64,000 bases of DNA from Vibrio taketomensis (GTDB taxonomy: Bacteria > Pseudomonadota > Gammaproteobacteria > Enterobacterales > Vibrionaceae), in contig NZ_AP019649.1 of the NCBI RefSeq assembly GCF_009938165.1, positions 1,240,001 through 1,304,000 of the forward strand. Reading direction: 5' to 3'. The notes under the pieces were generated by a model, which saw nothing but the letters and a program-made list of their open reading frames with translations, made no database searches and was not told the DNA's origin. A program made the translations under genes and the position numbers. This document shows, one piece after another, positions 53,274 through 63,153 of the stretch; positions within the stretch are counted from its first letter, which is position 1, and every line of letters begins with the position of its first letter.

Positions 53274-54599
53274 ATGGTCTCCCCCTGTTTTGCAAGTCAG
53301 CAGTATGATTAAAAGAGCAGGTTAACTACCATATATACGGCCTGTTTTTGCGGCTATTGCCTTGGCCAAGATGAGGCAGTCGAACACGAAGTCCTAATCA
53401 CCTTATCGACTTTAAAAGCCAGCGTGAGCACAAGGTTTTCAACGTGTAGGATTTATCCTGTTATTCATCTCACTACGTACTTTGCAAAGGGTTGGTGGTG
53501 TATGGTGCTTTATGCCGGTTGATATTCTTCGTTTTTGGTTATAACAGCCCAAGCGATCCGCATGAGTTTGTTTGCGAGAGCGACCGCAGCACGGTTGGAG
53601 CCTCGTCGTTCTTGTAACTCAAGCATCCATTTACTGAGTTTGTCGGACTTGAACTTGGCTCGTCTTAAAGCTGCTCTAGCACCATGAACCAGTAAAGATC
53701 GAATCTAAGTATTACCTCGCTTGGTAATGCCGAGAAGAATGACATTACCACCTGTTGTGTCTTGTTTTGGAACGAGTCCTATCGCCGCAGAAGCATCTCA
53801 CCCCGTTCTAAATTGCTGTCCAGAGCCGAGCCATACGGCGACGGCTTGGCTAGTGAGTGGTCCAAAGCCAGGAATGGACATCAGTCGTTTGGCATTATCA
53901 AATTGCTTAACGGTTTGGTTGAGTTTCTCTTCAAACCATTGGATCTGTTCCTCGATGTATAAATAGCGTTCGTATTGACGTGATAGAAGTTCACGCAATG
54001 TTGGCGATAGTTGGTTTTCACTTTCTTCCAGTATTTCGGGAATGGCTTGCCTAAAAGACGCTTTTCCTTTTGGGATAACGATGCCGTACTCAGCAATTAA
54101 TCCTCGAACTTGATTAATCAAACGGGTTCTTTCGGTAACACATAGTCTGCGCATTCGAATCAATGATTGAATGTCTTGTTGCTCGATGGATTTGTGTGGA
54201 ACGGGGTGGGTGCGTTGATAGAGTGTAAGTTCAGTAATCGCTTCTGCATCGTTATAGTCATTCTTCTGCTTGCGGCGCTGATTTTTGACATGTTGAGGAG
54301 GGTATAGCAGAACATCATGCCCAAAATTTTCGAACTCACGTGCCCAGTAATGAGCACCTGAACACGCTTCCATTGCGATGATACATGGAGTTTGAGTTGC
54401 GACGTAGTTCAGTAGTTTGGTTCGTTGAAGTTTTTACGCCCAATGTTCTTCCTTTATGATTGATTTCAAAAAGAAAGAAAATATTTTTGCTAAGTCGATG
54501 CCGATGATTTTATGCTGAGTCATGGTCTTCTCCTTTTGCTTTAGGACCTAAACACTCCAAGCATGGCTGATGGTCATGTGAAGTGGTAGGGGAGACCAT
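53274..54599 (-). mobile_element. IS110-family (IS1111-type) insertion in attC
   Basis: About 1.33 kb bounded by the inverted repeat ATGGTCTCCCC (53274-53284) / GGGGAGACCAT (54589-54599). Inverted repeats separate the IS1111 subgroup from other IS110 elements. It carries one transposase gene and interrupts an attC site; a subgroup of IS1111 elements is known to target attC. Confidence 0.75.
53510..54523 (-). CDS. IS110-family DEDD transposase (frameshifts)
   Basis: Start MTQHKIIGIDLAK at 54523. IIGIDLAK, AMEACSGAHYWAREF and KNDYNDAEAI supply the DEDD residues of the RuvC-like N-terminal domain; MSIPGFGPLTSQAVAVWLG and SAAIGLVPKQDTTGG (after a shift) form the C-terminal Transposase_20 domain. 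About 338 residues; three or four shifts. Stop at 53510-53512. Confidence 0.82.
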
Positions 54600-54643
54600 C
54601 TCATCACCTTAACAGGGCGTTAGCATTATAAAGGAAGAACAGT

Positions 54644-55220
54644 GACAATTATCGAAGTCAAAACTTAGCATCAGCTTTTCAATCAATTGCATTAGTGCTC
54701 GCTATTTGTATTGGTGGTGGTTGGGCTTTATTCCAATTCTTTCGGTTAGAACGATTGAAAAAGCAAAAGCGGAGTTGAGAAAACTTCAATTGGAAACTAG
54801 ATCCTACGGCATTTTACAAATATCTGTTACCCCAAGAGCAATCTCTTCGTATCCTGGAACTGTGATAGTTGATATTCACATGAAAATATCGGCACGAACG
54901 CCGAAACCATCGATCTAGAAAAGTCTAAGGTTACGTTAGGACCTGTAGGAACAGGCAACTTTAATGCTCTCTCGGTTAAGGCAACAGTTAACGTAATGCA
55001 TCAGGGAGTTGATAATGTTGGTTTTTACGATTCTTCACCCTGGAGAAGAGCAAATAATTAAGTATATTGCTACGGGCTTAAGCCATTCTACTTATTTGGT
55101 GCAAGCGTCGTTTGTTGGCTCTCCTAGTGAAACTGAGTATCAGAGCAACATTGCTAAACAAAGTGGACTGACTAGTTCTCAGGTTATATGGGGTGTACTG
55201 AGTACATTGAAATATAATGC
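54644..55220 (+). CDS. Unknown cassette membrane protein (frameshifts)
   Basis: Begins near GTG 54644 (VTIIEVK) just after attC site 3. Rebuilt frames: a membrane helix (FQSIALVLAICIGGGWALFQ), a charged helix (RLERLKKAKAELRKLQLETR) and a beta-rich part (YGILQISVTPRAISSYPGTV, ETIDLEKSKVTLGPVGTGNF). About 185 residues; start and stop are not certain. No family recognised. Confidence 0.5.
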
Positions 55221-55346
55221 TAACAAGCAATTTAAGAGGGATTCACAACGCTTGGCACTTTTGCTTCTACTTCAGTTTTAGTGTTTATGGCACAATGCTT
55301 TAGGTTTGGGTGGGGGCGTTGTTCACCCCTTAATTGGGAGTTAGGC
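55221..55346 (+). repeat. attC site 4
   Basis: TAACAAGCAATTTAAGAGGGA...TTCACCCCTTAATTGGGAGTTAGGC; complete site, with an A in place of C in the GGGCGTTAG box. Confidence 0.82.
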
Positions 55347-55359
55347 AATAGGGAAAGTT

Positions 55360-55995
55360 ATGAGTGTGGATGTAGACAAAATACTAGATCTGCTGATAGT
55401 TAGCGAAAAGAACAGTAGTGGTATCGGGCGCTATATTTGTGAAACGCGTATTGAAAAGATAACACTAAGTCTCGCCATTTTATGTATTTATCAGCGCCAT
55501 TCCAATAGCTCTTGGAAAAAGAATTAGCTTTGTATATTTTGGCTGGTGCTATTGTTCTTGCTGTTATCTATATGCTGGCATCTATTGTGCCGTTGTTGAC
55601 CTCTTTTTAGTTTTAAACGAGATGCGTTAATTAGTGTCAAAATGAGCATAATTCAAATATAGATTTTGTTGCTCAATTAGCCAACTACGACCTAGACTCA
55701 TTGAATGAAGTAAAGCAGCTTTAGAGCGGCGTGTTATCTTTCTAGTTGACCGCATTGGGTTTATGGTAGGTGCTGTAGATAAATTAGGACTATTTCCTGC
55801 TTTATTTATGCTCTATTTTACTTACACAAAAATTTCTGATAATTCGGTAAGTGTGTTCCAATGGTGGCAATCGCATTCATATGCGGATTGTATATTGGTG
55901 TTCTACTCGCTAAAGCTGTCATCGATTCGTTCCGCGATAAAATACAACTACTAGAATTAGCCATGGCAGATAAATCTAAGTTGAAATTGCCCTAA
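55360..55995 (+). CDS. Unknown cassette membrane protein (frameshifts)
   Basis: ATG 55360 (MSVDVDKILDLLIVSEKNSS). Rebuilt frames: an early membrane segment, ALYILAGAIVLAVIYMLAS, then SNIDFVAQLANYDLDSLNEV, a further pair of membrane helices (LGLFPALFMLYFTYTKI; ICGLYIGVLLAKAVIDSF) and the end LLELAMADKSKLKLP. About 210 residues with four to five shifts. After the stop only TAACACA remains of an attC 5' box, so the array ends here. Confidence 0.55.
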
Positions 55996-56377
55996 CACAT
56001 ATGAGCCTTCTGCCTGTCAATAGGTAATGACCTGTTGGCTGCGCGAGCAGCCAACCTCTTCGAACAACAAAGTTATCTAATTCGCTTTGTCATTTCGATC
56101 ATTGTATTGTTTACGACAAAACATATTGAGGAGCTCTTATTGCGGTCTCACTGCTGCCAACCATTATTGGCTGGGTCAGACTAGTTCCCCTAGAGATTCA
56201 TCGGTTAATCCTGCAGGCGCTCTTCAAAAATGGTTAAACAGTTGTTTTCCAGTTATCTTCAGGCTCAGCCGAGGTGTAAGCAACTTTGCTGTTCGTTGTT
56301 ATGGATGTGCTATGTGCTTTCACGGTTTATTGATAGAGTAGTGTAAAATCAGCAATTTGAGATAACCGGATTTAAAT
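55996..56377. other. Non-coding junction with a strong hairpin
   Basis: Holds the perfect hairpin GTTGGCTGC-GCGA-GCAGCCAAC (56034-56055, a GNRA loop), probably a terminator without T-run. A frame at 56087-56341 has no protein-like composition. This is the right edge of the cassette array against core DNA. Confidence 0.5.
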
Positions 56378-56791
56378 ATGTCTAAGCCTGTTCAGCAACA
56401 AATCGGGAATATAGCTCTCGTCGTTGAAAACTACGACGATGCTATTGCGTTTTATACACAGAAACTTCAATTTGTATTGGTTGAAGATACCGATTTAGGC
56501 GGTGGTAAGCGCTGGGTTCAGGTTTCTCCTCCAAATTCCAATGGTACCAATCTGCTTCTCGCTCAAGCGAGCACAGAGGAGCAAGCTCAAGCCATAGGTA
56601 ATCAAACTGGTGGACGCGTATTCTTGTTCCTACAAACCAATGATTTTTGGAGAGACTACGAGTTAATGAAATCAAATGGTGTCGTGTTTCTGGAAGAGCC
56701 GCGGGAAGAAGAGTACGGTACGGTCGTGGTATTTCAAGATCTGTATGGTAATAAATGGGACTTGTTGCAACTAAGCAGCACAAGTAAATAG
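56378..56791 (+). CDS. VOC/glyoxalase-family protein
   Basis: 137 residues. A single VOC domain: IGNIALVVENYDDAIAFYTQ, LLLAQASTEEQAQAIGNQTG, VVVFQDLYGNKWDLLQL. Metal-dependent enzymes of this fold include glyoxalases and dioxygenases; substrate not readable here. Frame intact, marking the return to core sequence. Confidence 0.85.
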   Translation: MSKPVQQQIGNIALVVENYDDAIAFYTQKLQFVLVEDTDLGGGKRWVQVSPPNSNGTNLLLAQASTEEQAQAIGNQTGGRVFLFLQTNDFWRDYELMKSNGVVFLEEPREEEYGTVVVFQDLYGNKWDLLQLSSTSK

Positions 56792-56909
56792 TGCGCACAT
56801 AAATAGGGGCGATGGCATCAGTAGTCAATTTTTAGCGATTCAGTTCTGCATAACAATGAAATAATACATTACAGTTGGGCGTAGGCTTGATCAGCAAGGA
56901 GTATTTGAG

Positions 56910-57044
56910 ATGGGAACGGTCATAGGCATTGTCATTTTAGCAGCGATAGATTGGTATCTTGTTCGTAAGACAGGATTGCATATCCATCAACTGATTGCTA
57001 AAAAGTACGCTGAGCATTTAAATAACAAAGACCAGCATAAATAG
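56910..57044 (+). CDS. Small unknown membrane-associated protein
   Basis: 44 residues (MGTVIGIVILAAIDWYLVRK...), preceded by AAGGAG. One hydrophobic helix and a basic, His/Lys-rich tail. No family recognised. Confidence 0.55.
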   Translation: MGTVIGIVILAAIDWYLVRKTGLHIHQLIAKKYAEHLNNKDQHK

Positions 57045-57233
57045 GCTTTTTCCGGCAAGAATCTGATTTCTTACTCGTGTTCTCGGATAAGGTTTAGGCT
57101 GAGTAAATTTCGCCAATATCATCGGTAAAAGCATCGGGCTATATTAGTGAAAATACGCAGAAATCAGTTTAAAGCTTGTTAGATCAATCGGCTATAATTG
57201 ACGTCAACAACAAATAAATACTAGTCGTTAGAT

Positions 57234-58193
57234 ATGCCAATCATTACTGCGTTAAAAGGCCATTCAAATAGTGAGTGTGAAAATAGTCCATCATCTTGTT
57301 GGGTAGATGTTGATTTATCAAAGCCAGAAGATCACGAGTGGTTGGTTACGCAAAGTGGATTGTCAGAGGAATTAATCGCTTTCTTGGTGCGAGAGAATTT
57401 TGTTAATCACCGCAACCTGCACGATGGTAGCGTGCTTATCGCTTTGAAAGTCAGTGGTGATCAGTCCACCTTAAATCCTTTAGGGCTTGTTGATTTAAAG
57501 ATCTTTATCGACGCCAATCGAATCATCACCATTCGCTACCATCCAGTAATGGCGATTGAACAGACATACGCTTATCTAAAAAACACACCTCAAAATAGCG
57601 TGACTCATAGTGGTAAGGTGATGGATGTGTTCAGCCACATCGTCAACAACTTGATTGTTCATATCGAAAAAATCACCTTTACCATGTCAGACAGATTAGC
57701 CGTGTTAGAAGATCAGTACTTCGACAATGGGACTGTGTTTGATTCAGCCGTTTTGCTGAAACTAAGAGGTGATATTTGCAAGATCAGACGTATTTTGAAT
57801 GTACTGCGTAACACTTTGCTTATTCGTATAGAGGATGCGATTCTTCCAATAGATAAAGAAGCACGAGTTGGAATGCTGCGCGCATCGAATCACGTTACAT
57901 TGAATATCGATAACCTTGATGATTTAGTCAGCCGCATTGATACACTACAAAATCTTGATAACACGAATCGCGCCGAGGCGATGTCTCAATCCAGTTTTCG
58001 ATTAACTATCGTAGCTACGGTATTTCTTCCACTCACATTTGTTTCTGGCTTGCTGGGTATGAATGTCGGAGGTATCCCGGAGACTGATAGCCCATGGGGA
58101 TTTTGGGCGATAACCGGTGGTATGGTTACCTTAGCGACGGGCTTGTGGGTGTATCTCTACCGTCGATTGCAAACCGCTCGAATGAAACGCTAA
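57234..58193 (+). CDS. zntB: CorA-family transporter, ZntB-like
   Basis: 319 residues. Long cytoplasmic N-terminal part (KISGDQSTLN-like acidic region, HNNLIVHIEKITFTMSDRL-type helix) and two C-terminal membrane helices with the GMN motif in LLGMNVGGIPE. GMNVGGIP is typical of ZntB, a zinc transporter of the CorA superfamily. Frame intact. Confidence 0.85.
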   Translation: MPIITALKGHSNSECENSPSSCWVDVDLSKPEDHEWLVTQSGLSEELIAFLVRENFVNHRNLHDGSVLIALKVSGDQSTLNPLGLVDLKIFIDANRIITIRYHPVMAIEQTYAYLKNTPQNSVTHSGKVMDVFSHIVNNLIVHIEKITFTMSDRLAVLEDQYFDNGTVFDSAVLLKLRGDICKIRRILNVLRNTLLIRIEDAILPIDKEARVGMLRASNHVTLNIDNLDDLVSRIDTLQNLDNTNRAEAMSQSSFRLTIVATVFLPLTFVSGLLGMNVGGIPETDSPWGFWAITGGMVTLATGLWVYLYRRLQTARMKR

Positions 58194-58279
58194 GCCGCTC
58201 TAATCTGGTTAATTTGAGTGTAAAGACAATGCCTGAAAGTAAAGTCATTCAGGCATGTCTCTAGTTATCGGATACCTAT

Positions 58280-59761
58280 TTATAGATAACGAGTTCTCAA
58301 ATGCTCTTGGAAGAACTTGGCATTCAGAGTTTCCCCAGTTGCCTGTTTTACCAATTCATTCGTGTTCAGAAGGCTACCTTTGTTCCAAATGTTATCGCCT
58401 AACCAATTGAAAATAGGTGAGAGGTCACCAGAGTGAATCGCTGCCTCAACATCAACGGTTTGCTTCATCGCTGCCATAAATTGTGCGGCGTACATTGCGC
58501 CTAATGTGTAACTTGGGAAATATCCGAATGCGCCATCTGTCCAATGGATGTCTTGCATGCAACCATTTTTGTAATTGCCTTCCGTTGATAGCCCTAAGTA
58601 TTGCTGCATTTTGGCGTTCCAAAGTTCGGGCACGTCGGTGTGTTTGATGTTGCCATTGATCAGATCGCGTTCAATCTCATAGCGCAAAATAACGTGTGCA
58701 GGGTAGGTGAGTTCGTCCGCGTCTACACGGATAAAATCCTTCTTAACTCGTGTGTACAGTTTCTGAAAATTCTGCTGAGAGAATAGATCTGGATTTGCAT
58801 TGCTGAAGTGTTTGCCAGCAAGTTTCGCTAGGTGTGCAATAAACGCTTCGCTGCGGCCAACTTGCATCTCAAAGAACAAAGATTGAGATTCGTGAATGCC
58901 CATTGATCGAGCTTCACCTGCTGGTGTGCCTGCAAGCAGTTTTGGTAAACCTTGCTCATAACGGGCATGACCGGTTTCATGCACAATGCCCATGAGTGAT
59001 TGCACAAATTCGTTTTCGTCGTAACGCGTGGTGATGCGCACATCACTTGGCACGCCGCCGCAGAATGGATGGACGCTTTCATCTAATCGGCCATGGTTAA
59101 AGTCAAACTGCAGCAGTTTCATTACTTCAAGACCAAGCGCTTTTTGCTTCTCTGCGGCGAACTGTCCGCTTGGTTCAATGAAGTTCTCTGATTTTTGCTT
59201 TTCGATCACTTGGTCGATCATGCTTGGTAGCCAAGTTTTTACGTCAGCAAACAAAGTATCAAGTGATGTGGATGACGTGCCCGGTTCATAGATATCGAGC
59301 ATCGCATCATAAGGCGTTAAGTTATTCGCCTCTGCGCGCAGTTGTGCTTCTTCTTGGGACAGTTTAACCACTTCAGCCCAATTTTTTTCAAAGCCTTGCC
59401 AGTCATTTTCTTTGCGTTGAGTACGCCAGGCGTGCTCACATTTGGAGCCAGCTAGTGATTTTGCTTGCACGAGTTTTTCTGGAAGAAGGTTAGCTTGCTG
59501 CCATTGTCGCTTTAGCTCGCGCAGGCTGGCCGTTTGTTCACTGCTTAATGACTCTTGCTCAGCCTCTGTAAACCAATCCGCTAGTTGAGGCTGCGTATGA
59601 AGTGAATGGATATGAACGGATAATTCAGCCATTGCCTCTGAGCGCGCTTGGTTGCCTCCGGTTGGCATCATTGAAGCTTGGTCCCAACCGCAAATGGCAG
59701 CAAGGTGATTAAAATGAGCGATTTTTTTAGAGTGTGAAACCAGTTTTTCGAATGCGTTCAT
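58280..59761 (-). CDS. M32-family metallocarboxypeptidase
   Basis: 493 residues, normal for the M32 (Taq carboxypeptidase) family. The zinc site is GIVHETGHARYEQG (HExxH) and the IHESQSLFFEMQVGRS motif follows. Cytoplasmic C-terminal exopeptidase. Frame intact. Confidence 0.92.
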   Translation of the reverse strand: MNAFEKLVSHSKKIAHFNHLAAICGWDQASMMPTGGNQARSEAMAELSVHIHSLHTQPQLADWFTEAEQESLSSEQTASLRELKRQWQQANLLPEKLVQAKSLAGSKCEHAWRTQRKENDWQGFEKNWAEVVKLSQEEAQLRAEANNLTPYDAMLDIYEPGTSSTSLDTLFADVKTWLPSMIDQVIEKQKSENFIEPSGQFAAEKQKALGLEVMKLLQFDFNHGRLDESVHPFCGGVPSDVRITTRYDENEFVQSLMGIVHETGHARYEQGLPKLLAGTPAGEARSMGIHESQSLFFEMQVGRSEAFIAHLAKLAGKHFSNANPDLFSQQNFQKLYTRVKKDFIRVDADELTYPAHVILRYEIERDLINGNIKHTDVPELWNAKMQQYLGLSTEGNYKNGCMQDIHWTDGAFGYFPSYTLGAMYAAQFMAAMKQTVDVEAAIHSGDLSPIFNWLGDNIWNKGSLLNTNELVKQATGETLNAKFFQEHLRTRYL

Positions 59762-59881
59762 TGGTTAGCCTTTTGATTCTAAGAACTTTTAGTCTAGCAA
59801 TGAGTTTATGGAAGATAAATCGTTTGTTGCAAAATCAAGATGGCGGTATAAAGAAGCTCTTAACACATGGAAGTTGTATTT

Positions 59882-60499
59882 ATGATCGTCAATTTTGAAG
59901 CATTTATTATCGCTATTACTATTTTAACCTTAACTCCGGGTGTGGATACTGCCTTGGTGATCCGCAATTCGTCTCGTGGCGGCGTGGTTGATGGTGCGAC
60001 TACGAGTCTCGGTATTTGTTTAGGTTTGTTTGTTCATGCTACCTTTTCAGCGGTGGGGATTTCGGCGCTACTCGCGCAATCTGCGCAGTTGTTTGCGGCG
60101 GTTAAAATGGTGGGTGCCGCGTACCTAGTTTGGCTTGGGCTTTCGAGTTTATATGCTTTATATAAAGGGCAGGCAATGCCCACCGAACTAACACTTAAGC
60201 AGCAAAATATCAGTTTTAAGCGTTCGTTAAGAGAAGGGTTTCTTTCTAACGTGTTGAACCCGAAAACCGCAGTTTTTTATCTCGCGTTTTTACCGCAATT
60301 TATTAATCCTGAAGGCAGCGCATTTGCTCAATCACTTTTAATGGCCGCCATTCACTTTGTGATTGCGATGATTTGGCAGTGTGGTTTGGCTGGAGCGCTT
60401 GATACCGCAAAAGGGCTTTTAAAAAGCAGCCGTTTTATGAATTGGATGGAAGCAACAACGGGCGTGGTGCTGGTGGCTTTAGGCGTTGTTGTTTCTTGA
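59882..60499 (+). CDS. LysE-family amino-acid exporter
   Basis: Start chosen at ATG 59882, with GGAAG eight bases upstream; an ATG at 59867 is also open. 205 residues with about six membrane helices and the LysE signature TPGVDTALVIRNSSRGG, plus GFLSNVLNPKTAVFYLAFLP. Exports amino acids or derivatives. Frame intact. Confidence 0.88.
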   Translation: MIVNFEAFIIAITILTLTPGVDTALVIRNSSRGGVVDGATTSLGICLGLFVHATFSAVGISALLAQSAQLFAAVKMVGAAYLVWLGLSSLYALYKGQAMPTELTLKQQNISFKRSLREGFLSNVLNPKTAVFYLAFLPQFINPEGSAFAQSLLMAAIHFVIAMIWQCGLAGALDTAKGLLKSSRFMNWMEATTGVVLVALGVVVS

Positions 60500-60530
60500 C
60501 GATAAATAGAACCAAGAAATTATCGTAATA

Positions 60531-60558
60531 AAAACGCAGCCCTTGAGCTGCGTTTTTA
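60531..60558. terminator. Terminator shared by LysE and AGCS genes
   Basis: AAAACGCAGC / GCTGCGTTTT stem, loop CCTTGA, T-rich on both strands; lies between two convergent genes. Confidence 0.88.
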
Positions 60559-60571
60559 GTGTGCGCTTTGC

Positions 60572-61942
60572 TTATGCGTTTACAGAATTTACCGATTCTG
60601 TTTGTGTGTTAGCGAAGAACAGTTTGGTTTCTTCGATAACCACTTGGCGCAATGCAATTAGACCAATTAGGTTTGGAATTGCCATTAAGCCGTTAACGAT
60701 GTCTGCGATAATCCAAATCATATCTAGGTGAAGGAAAGCACCTGATGCCACTAAGCATACGAAGATGATTTTGTACGGCAGTACGGCTTTAGTACCCATT
60801 AGGAACACGACACAGCGTTCACCGTAGTAGTTCCAACCTAGAATGGTGGTGAAGGCAAAGAACATCAAACCAATTGATACCAGCATTGGACCAAAGGTAT
60901 CCATGTTTAGGCCAACCGCAAAGGCATGGGTCGTCATCGCAGCACCTGCCAGATCGGTTTGCCATGCGCCAGTTAGGATCAAAGCAAGACCAGTCATGGT
61001 ACAGATGATGATGGTGTCGATAAACGTACCCGTCATTGAAATCAAACCTTGTTTCACGCAAGAGTCTGTTTTCGCCGCTGCCGCTGCCATTGGTGCGCTA
61101 CCAAGGCCAGATTCGTTTGAGAATACGCCGCGCGCAATACCCGATTGGATTGCCAGCATAATGCTTGCGCCTAAGAAACCACCGGTTGCTGCAGTTGAAG
61201 TAAACGCAGAGGTGATAACTAGCTCAACAGATGGCAGGAGCTTATCGACATTCATGATGATCACGCTTAAACACGCAAGCACATAGAATAGCGCCATGGT
61301 TGGGACTACTTTACCCGCGACTTTAGCGATCGATTGAATACCACCAAGGGTTACAAACGCCACTAGTAACGTCAGGATGCTAGCTCCGATTTCACGAGAA
61401 ACACCAAATGAAATCTCAGTTGCGTCCAAAATAGCGTTAACTTGTGGGAAAGTACCAATACCAAAGCAAGCCACACCAAGCGCAAAGACTGCAAACATGA
61501 TAGCTAGGGCTTTAGAGCCAACACCGTACTGTAGGTAGTACATTGGGCCGCCGATCATTTCGCCTTTGTCATCTACGCGGCGGTATTTTACCGCGAGTAG
61601 ACATTCTGCGTATTTGGTTGCCATGCCGAATAAGGCTGCTAGCCACATCCAAAATAGTGCACCAGGGCCACCCAATTTGATTGCTGTTGCTACACCAACG
61701 ATATTACCAGTACCAATAGTTGCAGAGAGTGCAGTACACAATGCAGCAAAGCTTGATACGTCGCCTTCTTTTTCAGAATCATCTTTTGCAAAGATCATTT
61801 TGAACGCAGTTGGCAGATATTTGAATTGCACTAAACCTAAACGAAAAGTGAAGTAAACACCGGTACCTACTAGCAAAATAAGTAGTGGTGGGCCCCAAAC
61901 AAAATCGTCAATAGTTTTTAGTAAAGCTTGTAGGTTATCCAT
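60572..61942 (-). CDS. AGCS sodium:alanine/glycine symporter
   Basis: 456 residues of the AGCS family: FVWGPPLLILLVGTGVYFTF, ALSATIGTGNIVGVATAI, FSNESGLGSAPMAAAAAKT. Sodium-driven uptake of alanine or glycine at the inner membrane. A tandem glycine riboswitch lies in its leader, so glycine control is expected. Frame intact. Confidence 0.93.
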   Translation of the reverse strand: MDNLQALLKTIDDFVWGPPLLILLVGTGVYFTFRLGLVQFKYLPTAFKMIFAKDDSEKEGDVSSFAALCTALSATIGTGNIVGVATAIKLGGPGALFWMWLAALFGMATKYAECLLAVKYRRVDDKGEMIGGPMYYLQYGVGSKALAIMFAVFALGVACFGIGTFPQVNAILDATEISFGVSREIGASILTLLVAFVTLGGIQSIAKVAGKVVPTMALFYVLACLSVIIMNVDKLLPSVELVITSAFTSTAATGGFLGASIMLAIQSGIARGVFSNESGLGSAPMAAAAAKTDSCVKQGLISMTGTFIDTIIICTMTGLALILTGAWQTDLAGAAMTTHAFAVGLNMDTFGPMLVSIGLMFFAFTTILGWNYYGERCVVFLMGTKAVLPYKIIFVCLVASGAFLHLDMIWIIADIVNGLMAIPNLIGLIALRQVVIEETKLFFANTQTESVNSVNA

Positions 61943-62059
61943 GATTTCCCTTAATTAATAAAACAATTTAAGGAGAAGAGGGAAGGACTGATAGCCTGAA
62001 AAAGGCGATCAATAAAATGCACGCTTAGCCATAAGCTAAGAAATGGTTATGTAGTCTTT

Positions 62060-62218
62060 CCACTCCTCTGTCCTTTTGCCTGAGAGTTTCACTTCACATT
62101 GATAATCAATGTAAAACTTGCTCCTTCGGCGACCGATTTAACGGTTCTCTCCAGAGGTTCCTCCAACTACAGTCCCCGCTACCTAGGTAGCACCTGAAAG
62201 ATTTACTTCTTCGGTAGG
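62060..62218 (-). ncRNA. Tandem glycine riboswitch
   Basis: On the minus strand the leader holds GGACTGTAGTTGGAGGAACC, CTCTGGAGAGAACCG, CGCCGAAGGAGCAAG, AACTCTCAGGCAAAAGGACA and AGAGGAGTG, the conserved blocks of the two-aptamer glycine riboswitch. It lies ~120 bp upstream of the AGCS gene; a second hairpin follows (GATAGCC/GGCGATC), a probable expression platform. Confidence 0.9.
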
Positions 62219-62501
62219 TTATTTTGCACAAATGTTACCATTTGGTTAATAACCACTCTCCTGCAGTCTTCATCGGAACAATTACTCATATAGTGAGTAA
62301 ATGCTAGTTGATAGCACTGGTCGCTACCAACGTGAGAACTCTATCACTTTTTTTAGACAATTCAACACATTTTTGTGATTGAAATATTTCAATTTGGCAG
62401 GTAGGAAGGTTAACGAGTCTGAAAGGCTTGAAAATAAAAGGCGTGGGTACAAAAAACGCCCAATTAAGGGCGCTTTATGTATGTTTATATTCGTGTGCTA
62501 C

Positions 62502-62840
62502 TTAGAAGTAGTTAGCGTCAACAAGCTCGCTAGAATCAACACTTGTTACTTCTTCACGTGCTTCAAGCCATGCGATAACTTGTGCTTTTTGCTCTTCTGT
62601 CGCGTTTTGGTAGCGTTCTGCTGCACAAATGAAACCTTCGAAAATTTCAAGGCCACCGCCACCGAAACATAGGCCTAGGCTATCGATGTAGTCGATGAAT
62701 TCATCAACAAACACGTCGTAGCGGTCGAAATCAGCGATGTTAGTTTTGCAGCTGATTTCAAAACCAAGCATAGCGAATTCGCCAAGGTACATTTTTTTCA
62801 AAATGCGACGTTTCTTGTTTTCTTGTTTAAATGGTTTCAT
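62502..62840 (-). CDS. yggL: YggL-family (DUF469) protein
   Basis: 112 residues with the YggL pattern: a basic head KRRILKKMYLGEFAMLGFEI, DRYDVFVDEFIDYIDSLGL, a Gly-rich turn CFGGGGLEIFEGFICAAE and an acidic C-terminus. YggL is reported to bind the large ribosomal subunit. Frame intact. Confidence 0.85.
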   Translation of the reverse strand: MKPFKQENKKRRILKKMYLGEFAMLGFEISCKTNIADFDRYDVFVDEFIDYIDSLGLCFGGGGLEIFEGFICAAERYQNATEEQKAQVIAWLEAREEVTSVDSSELVDANYF

Positions 62841-63153
62841 GATTTTGCCTCTAACATGGAATCACATTGGTTATACCCTAAATATCGCGGCTACCCAAAT
62901 ATATTGCCAGTATCTTGCTTTGATTGATGGGGAATTAGCCAATTTTCAGCAATCCGCATCGTCTTAAACATTATCTTAGGTTTTGGCACTACAATTTGAA
63001 TGAGAAAACTACTTGGCTCTGACCTTTTTTATCGAAAAAATGGTATAAAAGAGATGTTTATACCTAAGTGGCGGCTCTCAAAAGCCGAGGTTGCTTAAGT
63101 ATATATTCCTGCTAAGTCAGGTTGTGAGCATGACGTCTCGCTAAGGAGAAGGG
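62841..63153. other. Intergenic region
   Basis: About 310 bp between yggL and the small membrane-protein gene, divergently placed; promoters of both are expected here. No other feature supported. Confidence 0.5.

Larger units (their letters stand above)
53167..54623 (+). repeat. attC site 3, split by an insertion sequence
   Basis: The left half TAACAAACTGTTTAAGACTG...GCGTTGCTCAC runs to about 53269 and the right half CACCTTAACAGGGCGTTAGC ends at 54623; 53274-54599 is an IS. Removing the IS gives an ordinary attC. Confidence 0.8.

Noticed and set aside
56087..56341. 84-codon open frame after the cassette array
   Set aside because: No ribosome site and no protein-like pattern; judged non-coding.
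60843..61286. Open frame of 147 codons on the plus strand
   Set aside because: Antisense to the AGCS symporter; composition is that of a shadow.
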